A stretch of DNA of 64,000 nt from positions 1 through 64,000 of the forward strand of contig NZ_JACHEQ010000009.1 of the NCBI RefSeq assembly GCF_014201515.1, written 5' to 3'. Position numbers and translations under genes: made by a program. The DNA is from Anoxybacillus mongoliensis. Lineage in GTDB: Bacteria; Bacillota; Bacilli; Bacillales; Anoxybacillaceae. Position 1 is the stretch's first letter. Every line of letters begins with the position of its first letter. The notes under the pieces are model-generated. The model was not told where the DNA came from. It did no database searches and saw nothing but the letters and a program-made list of their open reading frames with translations. Of this stretch, positions 1 to 7,770 are shown in pieces.

Positions 1-25
1 GATCTTCTTGATGACGTTGAAGCAT
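1..25 (-). CDS. Possible 5' end of a minus-strand gene cut by the window edge
   Basis: On the minus strand an AGGAGG Shine-Dalgarno (about positions 36-42) lies upstream of an ATG at 25, giving MLQRHQED before the window ends. Only eight codons are visible, so no family can be named. The spacing is slightly long. If real, it is divergent to the methyltransferase at 318. Confidence 0.3.
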
Positions 26-63
26 CCGATTTCTCCCCTCCTATACCCTTATACCTATATATT

Positions 64-121
64 AAAACAGCTTGTCGACTTTGTCGACAAGCTGAGTCGG
101 GCGATCAGCCCGACTTTTTTA
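64..121. terminator. Two adjacent perfect hairpins with outward T-tracts
   Basis: Hairpin 1 has arms 68-79 and 83-94 (12 bp perfect, 3-nt loop) and is followed on the minus strand by TTTT. Hairpin 2 has arms 95-102 and 108-115 (8 bp perfect) followed on the plus strand by TTTTTT. They look like back-to-back intrinsic terminators. The rest of 121-317 shows no convincing gene. Confidence 0.75.
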
Positions 122-317
122 ATGATCTGTTTTATCGTTTTGGTTTTTATTTTGTTCGCGCCCTTTACTGTTGTCTCCTACACCATCATGTAGTTGTCCG
201 TGCTGTGTCGGTGCGTTTTGATTTTTACTTCCTTTATTCACTTTTTTTGTCATGTTTTTTACTCCTTTCTGCTACAATAGACTTAACATGTTTAGTTTTT
301 CAAAAAGGGGTGGAGTT

Positions 318-992
318 ATGCACACATGGCATAAAGAGGCGGAAAAACAATGGGATGAACGAGCGGAGTGGTGGCATCAAAGTAGTGAAGAGATGTGGGA
401 GAGAGGAAGTCGAAAGACGATTATACCGTTTGTGACAACATATATGCAGAGGGATGGATATGTTGTGGATATTGGGTGTGGCGATGGATACGGATCATAT
501 AAGTTATGTGAGCAAGGATATCGTGTCATTGGATTAGATTTATCCAGTGAAATGATTGAGTTGGCGAAAAAACAAAGACCTCACGAACATCTTCATTTTC
601 AACAAGCCGATATTATGAATTTGCCTTTCCCAGATGAGACGTTTGTAGGTGCGATGATCATTAACTGTTTAGAATGGACAGAACAGCCGCTTGCAGCTCT
701 TGAAGAAGTTCGTCGTGTGTTAAAAACGAACGCATATGTATGTGTCGGTATTCTTGGACCGACAGCTGCTCCACGAGTAAATAGTTATCGTCGTTTATAT
801 GGCGAGGCAGTTATTTGCAATACGATGATGCCTTGGGAGTTTGAACAGTTAGCAAAGGAAAATGGCTTCACGATTGTCGACCAAGAAGGTGTATATAAAC
901 GTGGAGTTGATGAAGCTTTCATACAACAACTATCAACAGAATTAAAACAGGCCGTTTCGTTTCTATGGTTGTTTATGTTGCAAAAAAAGTGA
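318..992 (+). CDS. Class I SAM-dependent methyltransferase
   Basis: This 224-residue protein has the Rossmann SAM-binding motif I VVDIGCGDGYG near residues 50-60, the acidic strand-2 end VIGLDLSS, and the post-motif segment LPFPDETFVG, typical of the Methyltransf_11/25 (UbiE-like) group. The start is ATG 318 with GGGGTGGAG just upstream; an in-frame upstream ATG at 252 has no ribosome-binding site and would add 22 unrelated residues. The substrate cannot be read from sequence; this soluble family acts on small molecules, quinones or tRNA. It stands alone, converging on padR and sharing its terminator. Confidence 0.8.
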   Translation: MHTWHKEAEKQWDERAEWWHQSSEEMWERGSRKTIIPFVTTYMQRDGYVVDIGCGDGYGSYKLCEQGYRVIGLDLSSEMIELAKKQRPHEHLHFQQADIMNLPFPDETFVGAMIINCLEWTEQPLAALEEVRRVLKTNAYVCVGILGPTAAPRVNSYRRLYGEAVICNTMMPWEFEQLAKENGFTIVDQEGVYKRGVDEAFIQQLSTELKQAVSFLWLFMLQKK

Positions 993-1026
993 GGGAGGCT
1001 TATTGTCATAAGCTTCCCCCTTTTTC
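993..1026. terminator. Shared terminator between methyltransferase and padR
   Basis: Arms GGGAGGCTTA and TAAGCTTCCC (one G-U pair) are followed by CCTTTTTC on the plus strand. The hairpin spans the padR stop codon, so it may serve both convergent genes. Confidence 0.75.
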
Positions 1027-1560
1027 TTTTAGTTTTTTATTGTTAGCGATATTGATCAGTTGTTCGAGCCATTCTATTTCTGTTTCTAAATGCATGATGA
1101 CTCCTTTTAACACGTACAATTTTGTCACGTATTCATTTGGTCGCTTTTGTTCAAAGATCAATTTTAACTTTTCAAGTTGTTGTTTTGTTTCGTGTAATCG
1201 TTGTTTTAATACCGCACTTACTTTTTCCTCATCAGCATATGCAGCAAAAGATAGTCCTGCATAAATAGAGCGGTGAATATGTTCATGTTTTTGCAATTGT
1301 TCTAACAATAATTGTTCGAAATGTTGTTTTCCTTTTTCAGTAATGCGGTAAATTGTTTTATCTGGACGATTCGAATCACGTACAACATCGACTACTTCTA
1401 CATATCCTTGTTTTTCGAGTTGCTCGAAAGCGTAATAAAGAGAGCCGGCTGCCAGTTTAATGTAATGTTTCATATGACGTTCATTGACAATTTGCTGAAT
1501 TTCATACGGATGTTTTTCTCCCTCCATCAACAAACCGAGAATGACGAGTTTCACGCTCAT
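1006..1560 (-). CDS. PadR-family transcriptional regulator
   Basis: The 184-residue protein starts with the PadR winged-helix domain (KLVILGLLMEGEKHPYEI, then AAGSLYYAFEQLEKQGYVE with the recognition helix, then the wing around DKTIYRITEKG). It ends with a helical dimerization tail (about residues 90-180), as in the PadR-s2 type with a Vir_act_alpha_C-like domain. Its ATG follows the stop codon of the drug exporter by a single base, so the two are translationally coupled. PadR proteins next to MFS exporters usually repress that exporter and release on binding a toxic ligand; the ligand here is unknown. A candidate operator lies at 3091-3112. Confidence 0.88.
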   Translation of the reverse strand: MSVKLVILGLLMEGEKHPYEIQQIVNERHMKHYIKLAAGSLYYAFEQLEKQGYVEVVDVVRDSNRPDKTIYRITEKGKQHFEQLLLEQLQKHEHIHRSIYAGLSFAAYADEEKVSAVLKQRLHETKQQLEKLKLIFEQKRPNEYVTKLYVLKGVIMHLETEIEWLEQLINIANNKKLKEKGGSL

Positions 1561-1561
1561 T

Positions 1562-3067
1562 TTATTTCCCTGCTTCTATACGTTTTTGTACTTCGAGTTT
1601 TTCATTCCCCATAAAGAAAATGAATAGAAAAGAAAGGGCAATCGGTATTAATGCGAGCGTAAATGCATACGTAATGGATGATGCTAGTGCATCGACAATT
1701 TTTTGTAAAATAGGCGTCGGAATTTGTGCGCGTGCTCCCGCTTCAAATAGTGCACGTGGATCGAACGCATGTGTTGATGGCATCGAACCGAAAGTTTCTT
1801 TTAAGTTGTTAGTTAATGCATTTGTTTGAATAGTGCCGAAAATGGTGATACCGAGTGTCATGCCAAGCGAGCGAAAAAACGAATTGGTTGAATTTGCTGT
1901 TCCACGAAAACGTGGCTCTAAATTGTGCATCGATGCAGTCGGTAACAAAGAAAATGAAAATCCTACTCCGAATCCAGCGACTGCCATATACACAGTTAAC
2001 CATATGCGCGATGTGTCTGTTGTCATAAGACTAAGTAAGAGCATACCCGTAAAATAGGCGATTACAGAAATAAACATAATATTTCGATACGATGTTTTTG
2101 TTTGTGAAACACCAGCAAATGAACTGCCTGCGACAGACCCAAGCATCATTGGCATTAAGATGAGTCCGGCATTTTTCGCTGTACCGCCATAAACCGCTTG
2201 TACAAACACCGGGATAAAAACCGTTAAAATGACAAATGTAGCACCGTATAAAAAAGCAAGCAACTGTGCAATAGCAAATGTTCGTCGTTTAAATAGTGAA
2301 AATGAAATAATTGGCTCCTTTGCTTTTGTTTCTACATACAAAAATGCGAGTAAGAAAATCGCACTAATCATAAATAACGATATGATGGTGAATGAATCCC
2401 AATCATATTTTTTTCCACCTAATTCAAGAGCAAACATTAGGCTAACGACTGTGACGACGAGGGTGAGTGCACCAAGCCAATCGATTGATTGTTCTGTATG
2501 TGGCGTTGTTTCTTTGTAATAACGAACAATGAAAAAAATAGACAATAAACCGATTGGGACATTAACGTAAAATACCCAATGCCAGCTTAAGTAATCGGTA
2601 ATATAAGCACCGAGCAACGGACCAAGCACGCTTGACATCCCAAAGACCGCGCCGAGCAATCCAGTCATTTTCCCTCGTTTTTCTGGCGGAAACACGTCAA
2701 ATACGATTGTAAATGCAATGGGCATTAATGCCCCGCCACCAATTCCTTGAATCGCGCGGAAAATGCTAAGTTGTACAATGCTTTGTGCTAAACCACAGAG
2801 CGCAGAACCGATTAAAAAGACGATTAACCCGAATAAAAAGAAACGTTTTCGACCATACATATCGGATAACTTTCCGAAAATAGGCATACCAGCCATGACA
2901 GTAACCATGTAGGCGGATGTAACCCAAACAAATTGATCTACCCCGCCCAAATCAGCAACGATCGTCCCAATTGCAGTTGCAACAATCGTATTATCCATCG
3001 CTGCCATTAAAATGGCCAATAGCAGCCCGGCAATAATAAACGATAAATGTCGTTGTTCACTTTCCAT
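1562..3067 (-). CDS. MFS drug exporter of the DHA2 (14-TM, EmrB/QacA) family
   Basis: The protein has 501 residues from ATG 3067, chosen because AAAGGAG lies 6 bases upstream; a longer frame upstream runs through the promoter. The hydrophobic profile fits about 14 membrane helices. DHA2 signatures are present: LDNTIV-like MAAMDNTIVATAIGTI in helix 1, GKLSDMYGRKRFFL in loop 2-3, the antiporter motif C stretch GLLGAVFGMSSVLGPLLGA, and WHWVFYVNVPIG. These pumps expel cationic drugs or dyes in exchange for protons at the cytoplasmic membrane. It is the first gene of a two-gene operon with padR. Substrate range cannot be told. Confidence 0.9.
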   Translation of the reverse strand: MESEQRHLSFIIAGLLLAILMAAMDNTIVATAIGTIVADLGGVDQFVWVTSAYMVTVMAGMPIFGKLSDMYGRKRFFLFGLIVFLIGSALCGLAQSIVQLSIFRAIQGIGGGALMPIAFTIVFDVFPPEKRGKMTGLLGAVFGMSSVLGPLLGAYITDYLSWHWVFYVNVPIGLLSIFFIVRYYKETTPHTEQSIDWLGALTLVVTVVSLMFALELGGKKYDWDSFTIISLFMISAIFLLAFLYVETKAKEPIISFSLFKRRTFAIAQLLAFLYGATFVILTVFIPVFVQAVYGGTAKNAGLILMPMMLGSVAGSSFAGVSQTKTSYRNIMFISVIAYFTGMLLLSLMTTDTSRIWLTVYMAVAGFGVGFSFSLLPTASMHNLEPRFRGTANSTNSFFRSLGMTLGITIFGTIQTNALTNNLKETFGSMPSTHAFDPRALFEAGARAQIPTPILQKIVDALASSITYAFTLALIPIALSFLFIFFMGNEKLEVQKRIEAGK

Positions 3068-3090
3068 TTTATTACTCCTTTCTGTATGAA

Positions 3091-3112
3091 GAATATACAA
3101 GTTATTATATTC
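3091..3112. promoter_or_regulatory. Candidate PadR operator
   Basis: A perfect 7-bp dyad, GAATATA-N8-TATATTC, overlaps the -10 element of the exporter promoter and the expected transcription start. Its position suits autorepression by the PadR protein of the same operon. Assignment is by position only. Confidence 0.55.
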
Positions 3113-3132
3113 AAATTTGAGTAATATAGCAA
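3104..3132 (-). promoter_or_regulatory. SigA-type promoter of the exporter-padR operon
   Basis: On the minus strand TTGCTA (3127-3132) and a perfect TATAAT (3104-3109) are separated by 17 bases. The start codon follows 36 bases later. Confidence 0.75.
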
Positions 3133-3157
3133 TAAAAATCCTCGCTGTGCGGCGAGG
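3133..3157 (-). terminator. Terminator of metA
   Basis: Arms CCTCGC and GCGAGG (3140-3145 / 3152-3157) are followed on the minus strand by ATTTTTA, directly after the metA stop codon. Confidence 0.8.
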
Positions 3158-3159
3158 AA

Positions 3160-4077
3160 TTATTCCCATACGTATGGCGTTTCTTGATAAACGTAGTAAT
3201 TGAGCCAATTGACGAACAACAAGTTAGCGTGCGATCGCCATATGTTACGTGGTTGCTCATTTGGATCGTCATGTGGAAAATAATATTTTGGAATTTGAAT
3301 GTCTAAGCCTTTGGCTACATCACGTTCGTATTCTTCCTTTAATGTCGTGGCATCATACTCTGGATGCCCTGTTAAAAATACCTGCTTTCCATCGTTTGAA
3401 ATGACAAGGCAGACGCCTGCTTCTTCGGACGAAGATAAAATCGTCAGCTCTGAAACAGCTTCGATATGCTCACGTTTTACATCTGTATGGCGCGAGTGTG
3501 GAATTTTGTGAATATCATCAAATCCACGGATGAGTTTAACGTGCTTTTGTTCTAACATATGCTCAAATACACCGAAACATTTTTGTGGCAAGTCGTATTT
3601 TGGAATCCCATAATGATAGTACATCCCTGCTTGTGCACCCCAACAAATATGTAACGTGGATGTGACATTTTTCTTTGTCCATTCCATAATTTCAGTTAAC
3701 TCATCCCAGTAATCAACTTGTTCAAACGGTAAATGTTCAACGGGTGCCCCGGTAATAATCATGCCGTCGTATTTTCGATGTTGAACGTGTTGGAATGTCG
3801 TGTAAAATTGATCAAGATGATATTTTGATGTTGTTTTTGCCTCATGTGTTTCTGGTCGTAAGAAGGTTACATTCACTTGTAGCGGTGAATTCCCAAGTAA
3901 ACGCAACAACTGTGTTTCTGCTTTTTCTTTTTGTGGCATTAAGTTTAAAATGATAATGTTTAATGGTCGAATATCTTGAGAATAGGCGCGATCTTCATCC
4001 ATGACGAAAATATTTTCTTGTTCTAGTATTTCTTTTGCTGGGAGATCACGTGGAATATTAATTGGCAATGTTCTCAA
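3160..4077 (-). CDS. metA: Homoserine O-acyltransferase, probably acetyl-CoA specific (MetA/MetAA)
   Basis: The 305-residue protein matches the MetA family along its length ([37 protein letters not shown] with catalytic Cys145; ending [14 protein letters not shown]). It activates homoserine in the cytoplasm, the first committed step to methionine. Residue 114 (in GAPVEHL) is Glu. It aligns with E. coli Gly111, the position where Glu is known to switch the donor from succinyl-CoA to acetyl-CoA in Bacillus MetA, so acetylation is expected. Start ATG 4077 has AGGAGG upstream. There is no S-box leader; a CodY-type box sits in the promoter instead. Monocistronic, with its own terminator. Confidence 0.95.
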   Translation of the reverse strand: MRTLPINIPRDLPAKEILEQENIFVMDEDRAYSQDIRPLNIIILNLMPQKEKAETQLLRLLGNSPLQVNVTFLRPETHEAKTTSKYHLDQFYTTFQHVQHRKYDGMIITGAPVEHLPFEQVDYWDELTEIMEWTKKNVTSTLHICWGAQAGMYYHYGIPKYDLPQKCFGVFEHMLEQKHVKLIRGFDDIHKIPHSRHTDVKREHIEAVSELTILSSSEEAGVCLVISNDGKQVFLTGHPEYDATTLKEEYERDVAKGLDIQIPKYYFPHDDPNEQPRNIWRSHANLLFVNWLNYYVYQETPYVWE

Positions 4078-4102
4078 CCTCCTACATCATGTAAATACAT
4101 TC

Positions 4103-4131
4103 ATTATAAAAATTTTTAGAAAATTGTTCAA
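4103..4131 (-). promoter_or_regulatory. metA promoter
   Basis: TTGAAC (4126-4131), a 17-base spacer and a perfect TATAAT (4103-4108) on the minus strand; the start codon lies 25 bases beyond the -10. Confidence 0.8.
4111..4125. promoter_or_regulatory. CodY-type box inside the metA promoter
   Basis: AATTTTTAGAAAATT matches the CodY consensus AATTTTCWGAAAATT at 14 of 15 positions and lies between the -10 and -35 elements. The identical 15-mer occurs upstream of ilvA at 20156. Confidence 0.7.
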
Positions 4132-4209
4132 TGTTTTTTATTTTATTGATTTTTCTATTTACATTGTTGTATTCTTGTAAAAGCAATAATGATTTGGAGG
4201 GATGTACGT

Positions 4210-4644
4210 ATGTTTATGTCATATGAAGAATATATGCGTCAAGTAGTACAACCAATGCGCGATGAATTAGTCAACGGTGGATTTAAAGAATTGCGTACGA
4301 GTGAAGAAGTGGAACAGTTTATGGAACAAGTAGAGGGAACGACTTTTGTTGTCGTTAATTCTGTTTGTGGTTGTGCAGCAGGGCTTGCACGTCCAGCAGC
4401 TATTCAGGCGGTACAAATGAGCGAAAAAAAACCGGATCATCTCATTACTGTTTTTGCGGGACAAGATCGGGAAGCGACAGCAAAAATGCGTGAATATTTT
4501 GTCGGTATTGAACCTTCTTCTCCATCGATGGCGTTATTGAAAGGAAAAGAAGTTGTTCATTTTATTCCACGCCACGATATCGAAGCGAATTCGCTTGAAA
4601 ATATTATGCAAAATATTATGCAAGCTTTTGAAAAACATTGCTAA
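4210..4644 (+). CDS. brxA: Bacilliredoxin (BrxA/YphP type)
   Basis: This 144-residue thioredoxin-fold protein carries the bacilliredoxin active site CGC in NSVCGCAAGLARP and the conserved tract KMREYFVGIEPSSPSMALLKG. Bacilliredoxins remove bacillithiol from S-bacillithiolated cytosolic proteins; MetA-type and other cysteine enzymes are reported substrates, which fits the adjacent metA. ATG 4210 is preferred over the in-frame ATG 4189 because GGAGGG lies about 9 bases before it and the protein then begins near MSYEEYMRQ as in YphP. The BrxA versus BrxB assignment is by similarity recalled from B. subtilis YphP. Confidence 0.92.
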   Translation: MFMSYEEYMRQVVQPMRDELVNGGFKELRTSEEVEQFMEQVEGTTFVVVNSVCGCAAGLARPAAIQAVQMSEKKPDHLITVFAGQDREATAKMREYFVGIEPSSPSMALLKGKEVVHFIPRHDIEANSLENIMQNIMQAFEKHC

Positions 4645-4670
4645 GGGTGTCCTACAGACATCCTTTTTCT
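4645..4670 (+). terminator. Terminator of brxA
   Basis: Arms GGGTGTC and GACATCC with a 5-base loop, then TTTTTC, directly after the stop codon. Confidence 0.8.
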
Positions 4671-4684
4671 TTTGGGGTGAACGT

Positions 4685-5461
4685 ATGATTGTGACAACTG
4701 CTGGTAGAACGAATGAACAAATGATTGAGAAAGCGAAACAAATTGCGTTAGACTTACAAACTTCATATATTCCGCGTCGAAAACGTTCCATTACAGCTAT
4801 TCAACAACATACGGCTCAAGCTGTTCTTGTCGTTGGGAAAGAAAGATTAGAAGTTCATTTCCCACAAGGACACGAACCGTTATTTTTTCATCCTAATTCT
4901 GCTTCTTTTCGTGCAAAGCGTATTTTAAAAGGAGAGAGCGATCCGTTTTTACAAGCGACGAAGTTACAAAAAGGGATGACGTTTTTAGATTGTACGCTTG
5001 GGTTGGCAGCAGATAGCATTATCGCTAGCTTAGTTGTCGGTGAGGATGGGAAAGTAGTGGGAATTGAGGGAAATGCGTATATTGCTTACTTAACAAAACA
5101 AGGTTTACGCCATTGGGATAGCGATGTGGTTGAACTTAATGAAGCGATGCGACGCATTCATGTGCACCATGCCGATTTTCGCTCATTTTTAGCGCAATGT
5201 GATGATCAGTCATATGACGTCGTTTATTTTGATCCAATGTTTGAAGTGACCATTGAGGAAGCAGATGGGATAAGAGGATTAAAACAAGTAGCATTATATA
5301 CGGAGCTAACCGCAGAAGTGATCGAACAAGCAAGGCGAGTGGCACGTCAACGAATCGTATTAAAAGACCATTGGCAAAGTTCGAGATTTCAACAATTCGG
5401 TTTTTCGGTTTATCGAAGAAAAACAGCAAAATTTCATTTTGGGACGATTGAACTTTCGTAA
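4685..5461 (+). CDS. ypiP: RsmJ-like class I SAM-dependent methyltransferase (YpiP)
   Basis: A 258-residue protein from ATG 4685 (GGGGTG upstream). A variable N-terminal part is followed by a SAM-binding core: FLDCTLGLAADSIIAS (motif I), VVGIEGN, then VVYFDPMFE, which resembles the catalytic D/N-P-P-type motif of RsmJ/DUF548 proteins. RsmJ methylates G1516 of 16S rRNA in E. coli; whether the Bacillus YpiP group does the same is not established. It follows brxA as in B. subtilis, with a terminator between. Confidence 0.8.
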   Translation: MIVTTAGRTNEQMIEKAKQIALDLQTSYIPRRKRSITAIQQHTAQAVLVVGKERLEVHFPQGHEPLFFHPNSASFRAKRILKGESDPFLQATKLQKGMTFLDCTLGLAADSIIASLVVGEDGKVVGIEGNAYIAYLTKQGLRHWDSDVVELNEAMRRIHVHHADFRSFLAQCDDQSYDVVYFDPMFEVTIEEADGIRGLKQVALYTELTAEVIEQARRVARQRIVLKDHWQSSRFQQFGFSVYRRKTAKFHFGTIELS

Positions 5462-5496
5462 ATGGCACAAAATAAAAAAACAGGGAGGTGAATAAA

Positions 5497-5628
5497 GTGG
5501 GTAAACGAAAAAAAGATGCTTCGAAAACGGGGTTGAGTTCACCGGAAATAAAAGGACAAGGAACAACTGAAAAGGAACCAAGTGGCATTGAAGTAGATTC
5601 AAGTCGTAAAAAAACAAAGCGGATGTAA
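5497..5628 (+). CDS. Small basic protein, possibly an SspL-like spore protein
   Basis: A 43-residue ORF with a GTG start and strong GGGAGGTG site 6 bases upstream. It is rich in Lys/Arg, Gly, Ser and Glu, begins MGKRKKDASKTG and ends SSRKKTKRM, and has no hydrophobic core. Size, composition and the basic tail recall minor small acid-soluble spore proteins such as SspL, but similarity is too loose to be sure. It has its own strong terminator and follows ypiP by 35 bases. Confidence 0.6.
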   Translation: MGKRKKDASKTGLSSPEIKGQGTTEKEPSGIEVDSSRKKTKRM

Positions 5629-5657
5629 ACTACCACGTGATAGTGGTAGTTTTTTTT
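5628..5657 (+). terminator. Terminator after the small ORF
   Basis: Perfect 9-bp arms AACTACCAC / GTGGTAGTT with a 6-base loop and a run of eight T. Confidence 0.88.
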
Positions 5658-5824
5658 GTAAAAAAAGAAATTCAACTACTTTTCTAACAATTATATTCAT
5701 TTTTTCTTTACAATTTCAAAAAAAACATTTACAATTGAAACGGTCCTCTCCTTTAACTCTCTTTTCCGTACAAAGTTGAATACGTTTTACAGCAAAAGAT
5801 GCAGAACTTGATGGAGGTGTGGAT

Positions 5825-7045
5825 ATGTCGATGACAAAGAAAATTTTACTCGGAATGTTTGCAGGAATTATCGTAGGTCTTATTTTCAACTTAGCCCTTC
5901 CAACAGAATGGTTTGACCTCGCAAAAACGTACGTGCTCAATCCGCTTGGTACAATATTTATTAACTTGATCAAATTGCTTGTTGTTCCGATTGTACTTGT
6001 ATCGCTCATTTTAGGGACAGCTGGAGTCGGTGATCCGAAAAAACTTGGTCGTATTGGTATGAAAACAATCGCATTCTTCTTAATTACTACTTCTCTCGCT
6101 CTTGTCATTGCTCTGACCTTAGGATCTGTGATTCGTCCAGGAGAAGGTAATTTTAATTTAGAAGGGGCAACGTTTGAAAAGAAGGAAGCTCCACCAGTTG
6201 TAGATACATTACTAAATATTATTCCAACAAACCCATTTCAAGCAATGGTAGAAGGAAATATGCTTCAAGTTATTGTGTTTGCAGTGCTTGTGGGGATGGC
6301 CATTGCTCGTTTGGGTGATCGAGTAAAACAAGTACGGGGAATCATAGAGCAAGTCAATGATATTCTTATGTACTTAGTAGAATGGGTAATGAAGTTTGCT
6401 CCATACGGTGCGTTTGCATTAATTGCGATCGCCATTGGAGGACAAGGATTCGACGCAATCGCAGCGATGGGGAAATATATGTTTGCTGTATTGTTAGCAT
6501 TATTTATTCATTTCTTTGTTGTATATGGTACAGCTGTATGGACACTTGGAAAAATGAACCCTATCACGTTTATTAAAGGGTTTTCTCCAGCGATGGCTGT
6601 TGCATTTAGTACATCGAGCAGTAATGCTACATTGCCAGTATCTATGGAAACAGCACAAAAAAATTTAAACGTTCCAAAAAGCATTAGCGGTTTTGTGCAA
6701 CCACTTGGAGCAACAATTAATATGGATGGAACAGCCATTATGCAAGGTGTTGCAACGATGTTTATCGCGCAAGTGTATGGTGTCGATTTGACATTTAATG
6801 ATCTTTTGACAGTCATTTTAACGGCAACACTCGCGAGTATTGGTACAGCAGGTGTTCCGGGTGTTGGTTTAATTATGCTTTCTATGGTATTAACGTCCGT
6901 TGGTCTACCTGTTGAAGGTATCGCTCTTATTCTAGGAGTTGACCGTTTGCTTGATATGACGAGAACAGTCGTGAATATTACAGGCGATGCTGCATGCGCG
7001 GTGATTGTTGCGAAATCAGAAGAAAAATATGAAAAGGCGAGCTAA
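5825..7045 (+). CDS. gltT: Sodium/proton-coupled glutamate or dicarboxylate symporter (DAACS family)
   Basis: A 406-residue membrane protein with about eight helices and the family signatures: the serine-rich hairpin AFSTSSSNATLPVS, the substrate/Na+ region NMDGTAIMQGVATMF, and the second hairpin TASIGTAGVPG-like stretch near residue 345. The family imports glutamate, aspartate or C4-dicarboxylates with cations; the exact substrate cannot be read. ATG 5825 is chosen because GGAGGTG ends 5 bases before it; the GTG at 5819 lies inside that site. Monocistronic. Confidence 0.9.
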   Translation: MSMTKKILLGMFAGIIVGLIFNLALPTEWFDLAKTYVLNPLGTIFINLIKLLVVPIVLVSLILGTAGVGDPKKLGRIGMKTIAFFLITTSLALVIALTLGSVIRPGEGNFNLEGATFEKKEAPPVVDTLLNIIPTNPFQAMVEGNMLQVIVFAVLVGMAIARLGDRVKQVRGIIEQVNDILMYLVEWVMKFAPYGAFALIAIAIGGQGFDAIAAMGKYMFAVLLALFIHFFVVYGTAVWTLGKMNPITFIKGFSPAMAVAFSTSSSNATLPVSMETAQKNLNVPKSISGFVQPLGATINMDGTAIMQGVATMFIAQVYGVDLTFNDLLTVILTATLASIGTAGVPGVGLIMLSMVLTSVGLPVEGIALILGVDRLLDMTRTVVNITGDAACAVIVAKSEEKYEKAS

Positions 7046-7075
7046 ACGAGGGAACATATCCCTCGTTTATTCTTT
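7044..7075. terminator. Bidirectional terminator between gltT and the GIY-YIG gene
   Basis: Perfect 10-bp arms 7044-7053 / 7059-7068. The hairpin overlaps the stop codons of both convergent genes. Confidence 0.8.
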
Positions 7076-7432
7076 ATAATAAATAAGATGGGAAAAACAG
7101 CGACAGTCAGATGAACCAAATTTTTTTACGATCCATTGTCCACGGTATTGGTGAAAAAGTTGCTCTGCACGTTCACATTCGCTAAGTTCAGAGGAATATG
7201 TTTGGATGTGTGTAATTTCACTGTATGGACGAATGTAATCGATATGCCAATGCTTGCGTTTTTCTACTTGGAGATGACGTTGAATACGTGATTGTATGTT
7301 TCTTTTTGCGCTCCCTACATAAATATAATTTCCGCTTGGAAATACAAACGTGCCTAATTTTCCTACTTGTACAGTTGTATGGCTATGTAATGTAAAGAAA
7401 ATAGCGTACACTGTATGTTGATTGTCGGACAT
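7067..7432 (-). CDS. GIY-YIG-type nuclease-domain protein (DUF123 / Uri-like)
   Basis: A 121-residue protein beginning MSDNQHTVYAIFF. The stretch SGNYIYVGSAKRNIQSRIQRHL carries the GIY-YIG core (Gly-x-Tyr ... Tyr-x-Gly with the following Arg), then KHWHIDYIRPY and a conserved-looking Ser-Ser-Asp-Cys-Arg-Cys-Phe-Ser-His end. This matches the small DUF123 group found in archaea and some Bacilli, whose role is unknown. ATG 7432 is favoured over GTG 7441 because GAGGGG then lies 8 bases upstream. Confidence 0.75.
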   Translation of the reverse strand: MSDNQHTVYAIFFTLHSHTTVQVGKLGTFVFPSGNYIYVGSAKRNIQSRIQRHLQVEKRKHWHIDYIRPYSEITHIQTYSSELSECERAEQLFHQYRGQWIVKKFGSSDCRCFSHLIYYKE

Positions 7433-7458
7433 TTCCCACACCCCTCAAAAATTTATCA

Positions 7459-7487
7459 TTGAAAAATGAAGATATTAGCAATACAAT
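7459..7487 (+). promoter_or_regulatory. Promoter of tatA
   Basis: TTGAAA (7459-7464), 17 bases, TACAAT (7482-7487); the tatA start follows 38 bases downstream. Confidence 0.72.
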
Positions 7488-7525
7488 AAAAAAGAAGCGT
7501 ATGTATGAAAAAAGGAGATGACGTT

Positions 7526-7708
7526 ATGCTTTCAAATATTGGGGTACCTGGCTTAATTTTAATTCTTGTCATCGCTCTTGTCATTTTTGGGCCGAAAAAA
7601 TTACCTGAAATCGGACGAGCTTTTGGTGAAACATTACGTGAGTTTAAAAAATCAACAAAAGGACTGCGCGATGAAGTGTTAGAAGAGCTTGATGAAAATA
7701 AAAAATAA
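7526..7708 (+). CDS. tatA: Twin-arginine translocase subunit TatA
   Basis: A 60-residue protein: a single N-terminal membrane helix ([17 protein letters not shown]), the [15 protein letters not shown] hinge and amphipathic helix typical of TatA/E, then a charged tail. TatA forms the pore that lets folded proteins with RR signal peptides cross the membrane. ATG 7526 has AAAGGAG upstream. The adjacent tatC and the Tat-targeted hydrogenase small subunit 1 kb downstream suggest a dedicated pair. Confidence 0.93.
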   Translation: MLSNIGVPGLILILVIALVIFGPKKLPEIGRAFGETLREFKKSTKGLRDEVLEELDENKK

Positions 7709-7727
7709 AGAAATAAGTCAATGATAA

Positions 7728-7753
7728 GGCGGCAACGATGTGTTGCCGTTTTT
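7728..7753 (+). terminator. Terminator between tatA and tatC
   Basis: Perfect 7-bp arms CGGCAAC / GTTGCCG with a 5-base loop and TTTTT. Its place between two genes of one complex suggests partial read-through, making more TatA than TatC. Confidence 0.72.
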
Positions 7754-7770
7754 AACGTGGAAGAAGGCTG

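Noticed and set aside
1-435. Long open plus-strand frame from the window start through the methyltransferase start
   Set aside because: It runs through two terminator hairpins and into the methyltransferase in another frame, with no ribosome site and no recognisable domain.
4078-4209. Possible S-box riboswitch upstream of metA
   Set aside because: Only about 130 AT-rich bases with no conserved S-box stems; a clean promoter lies 25 bases before the start.
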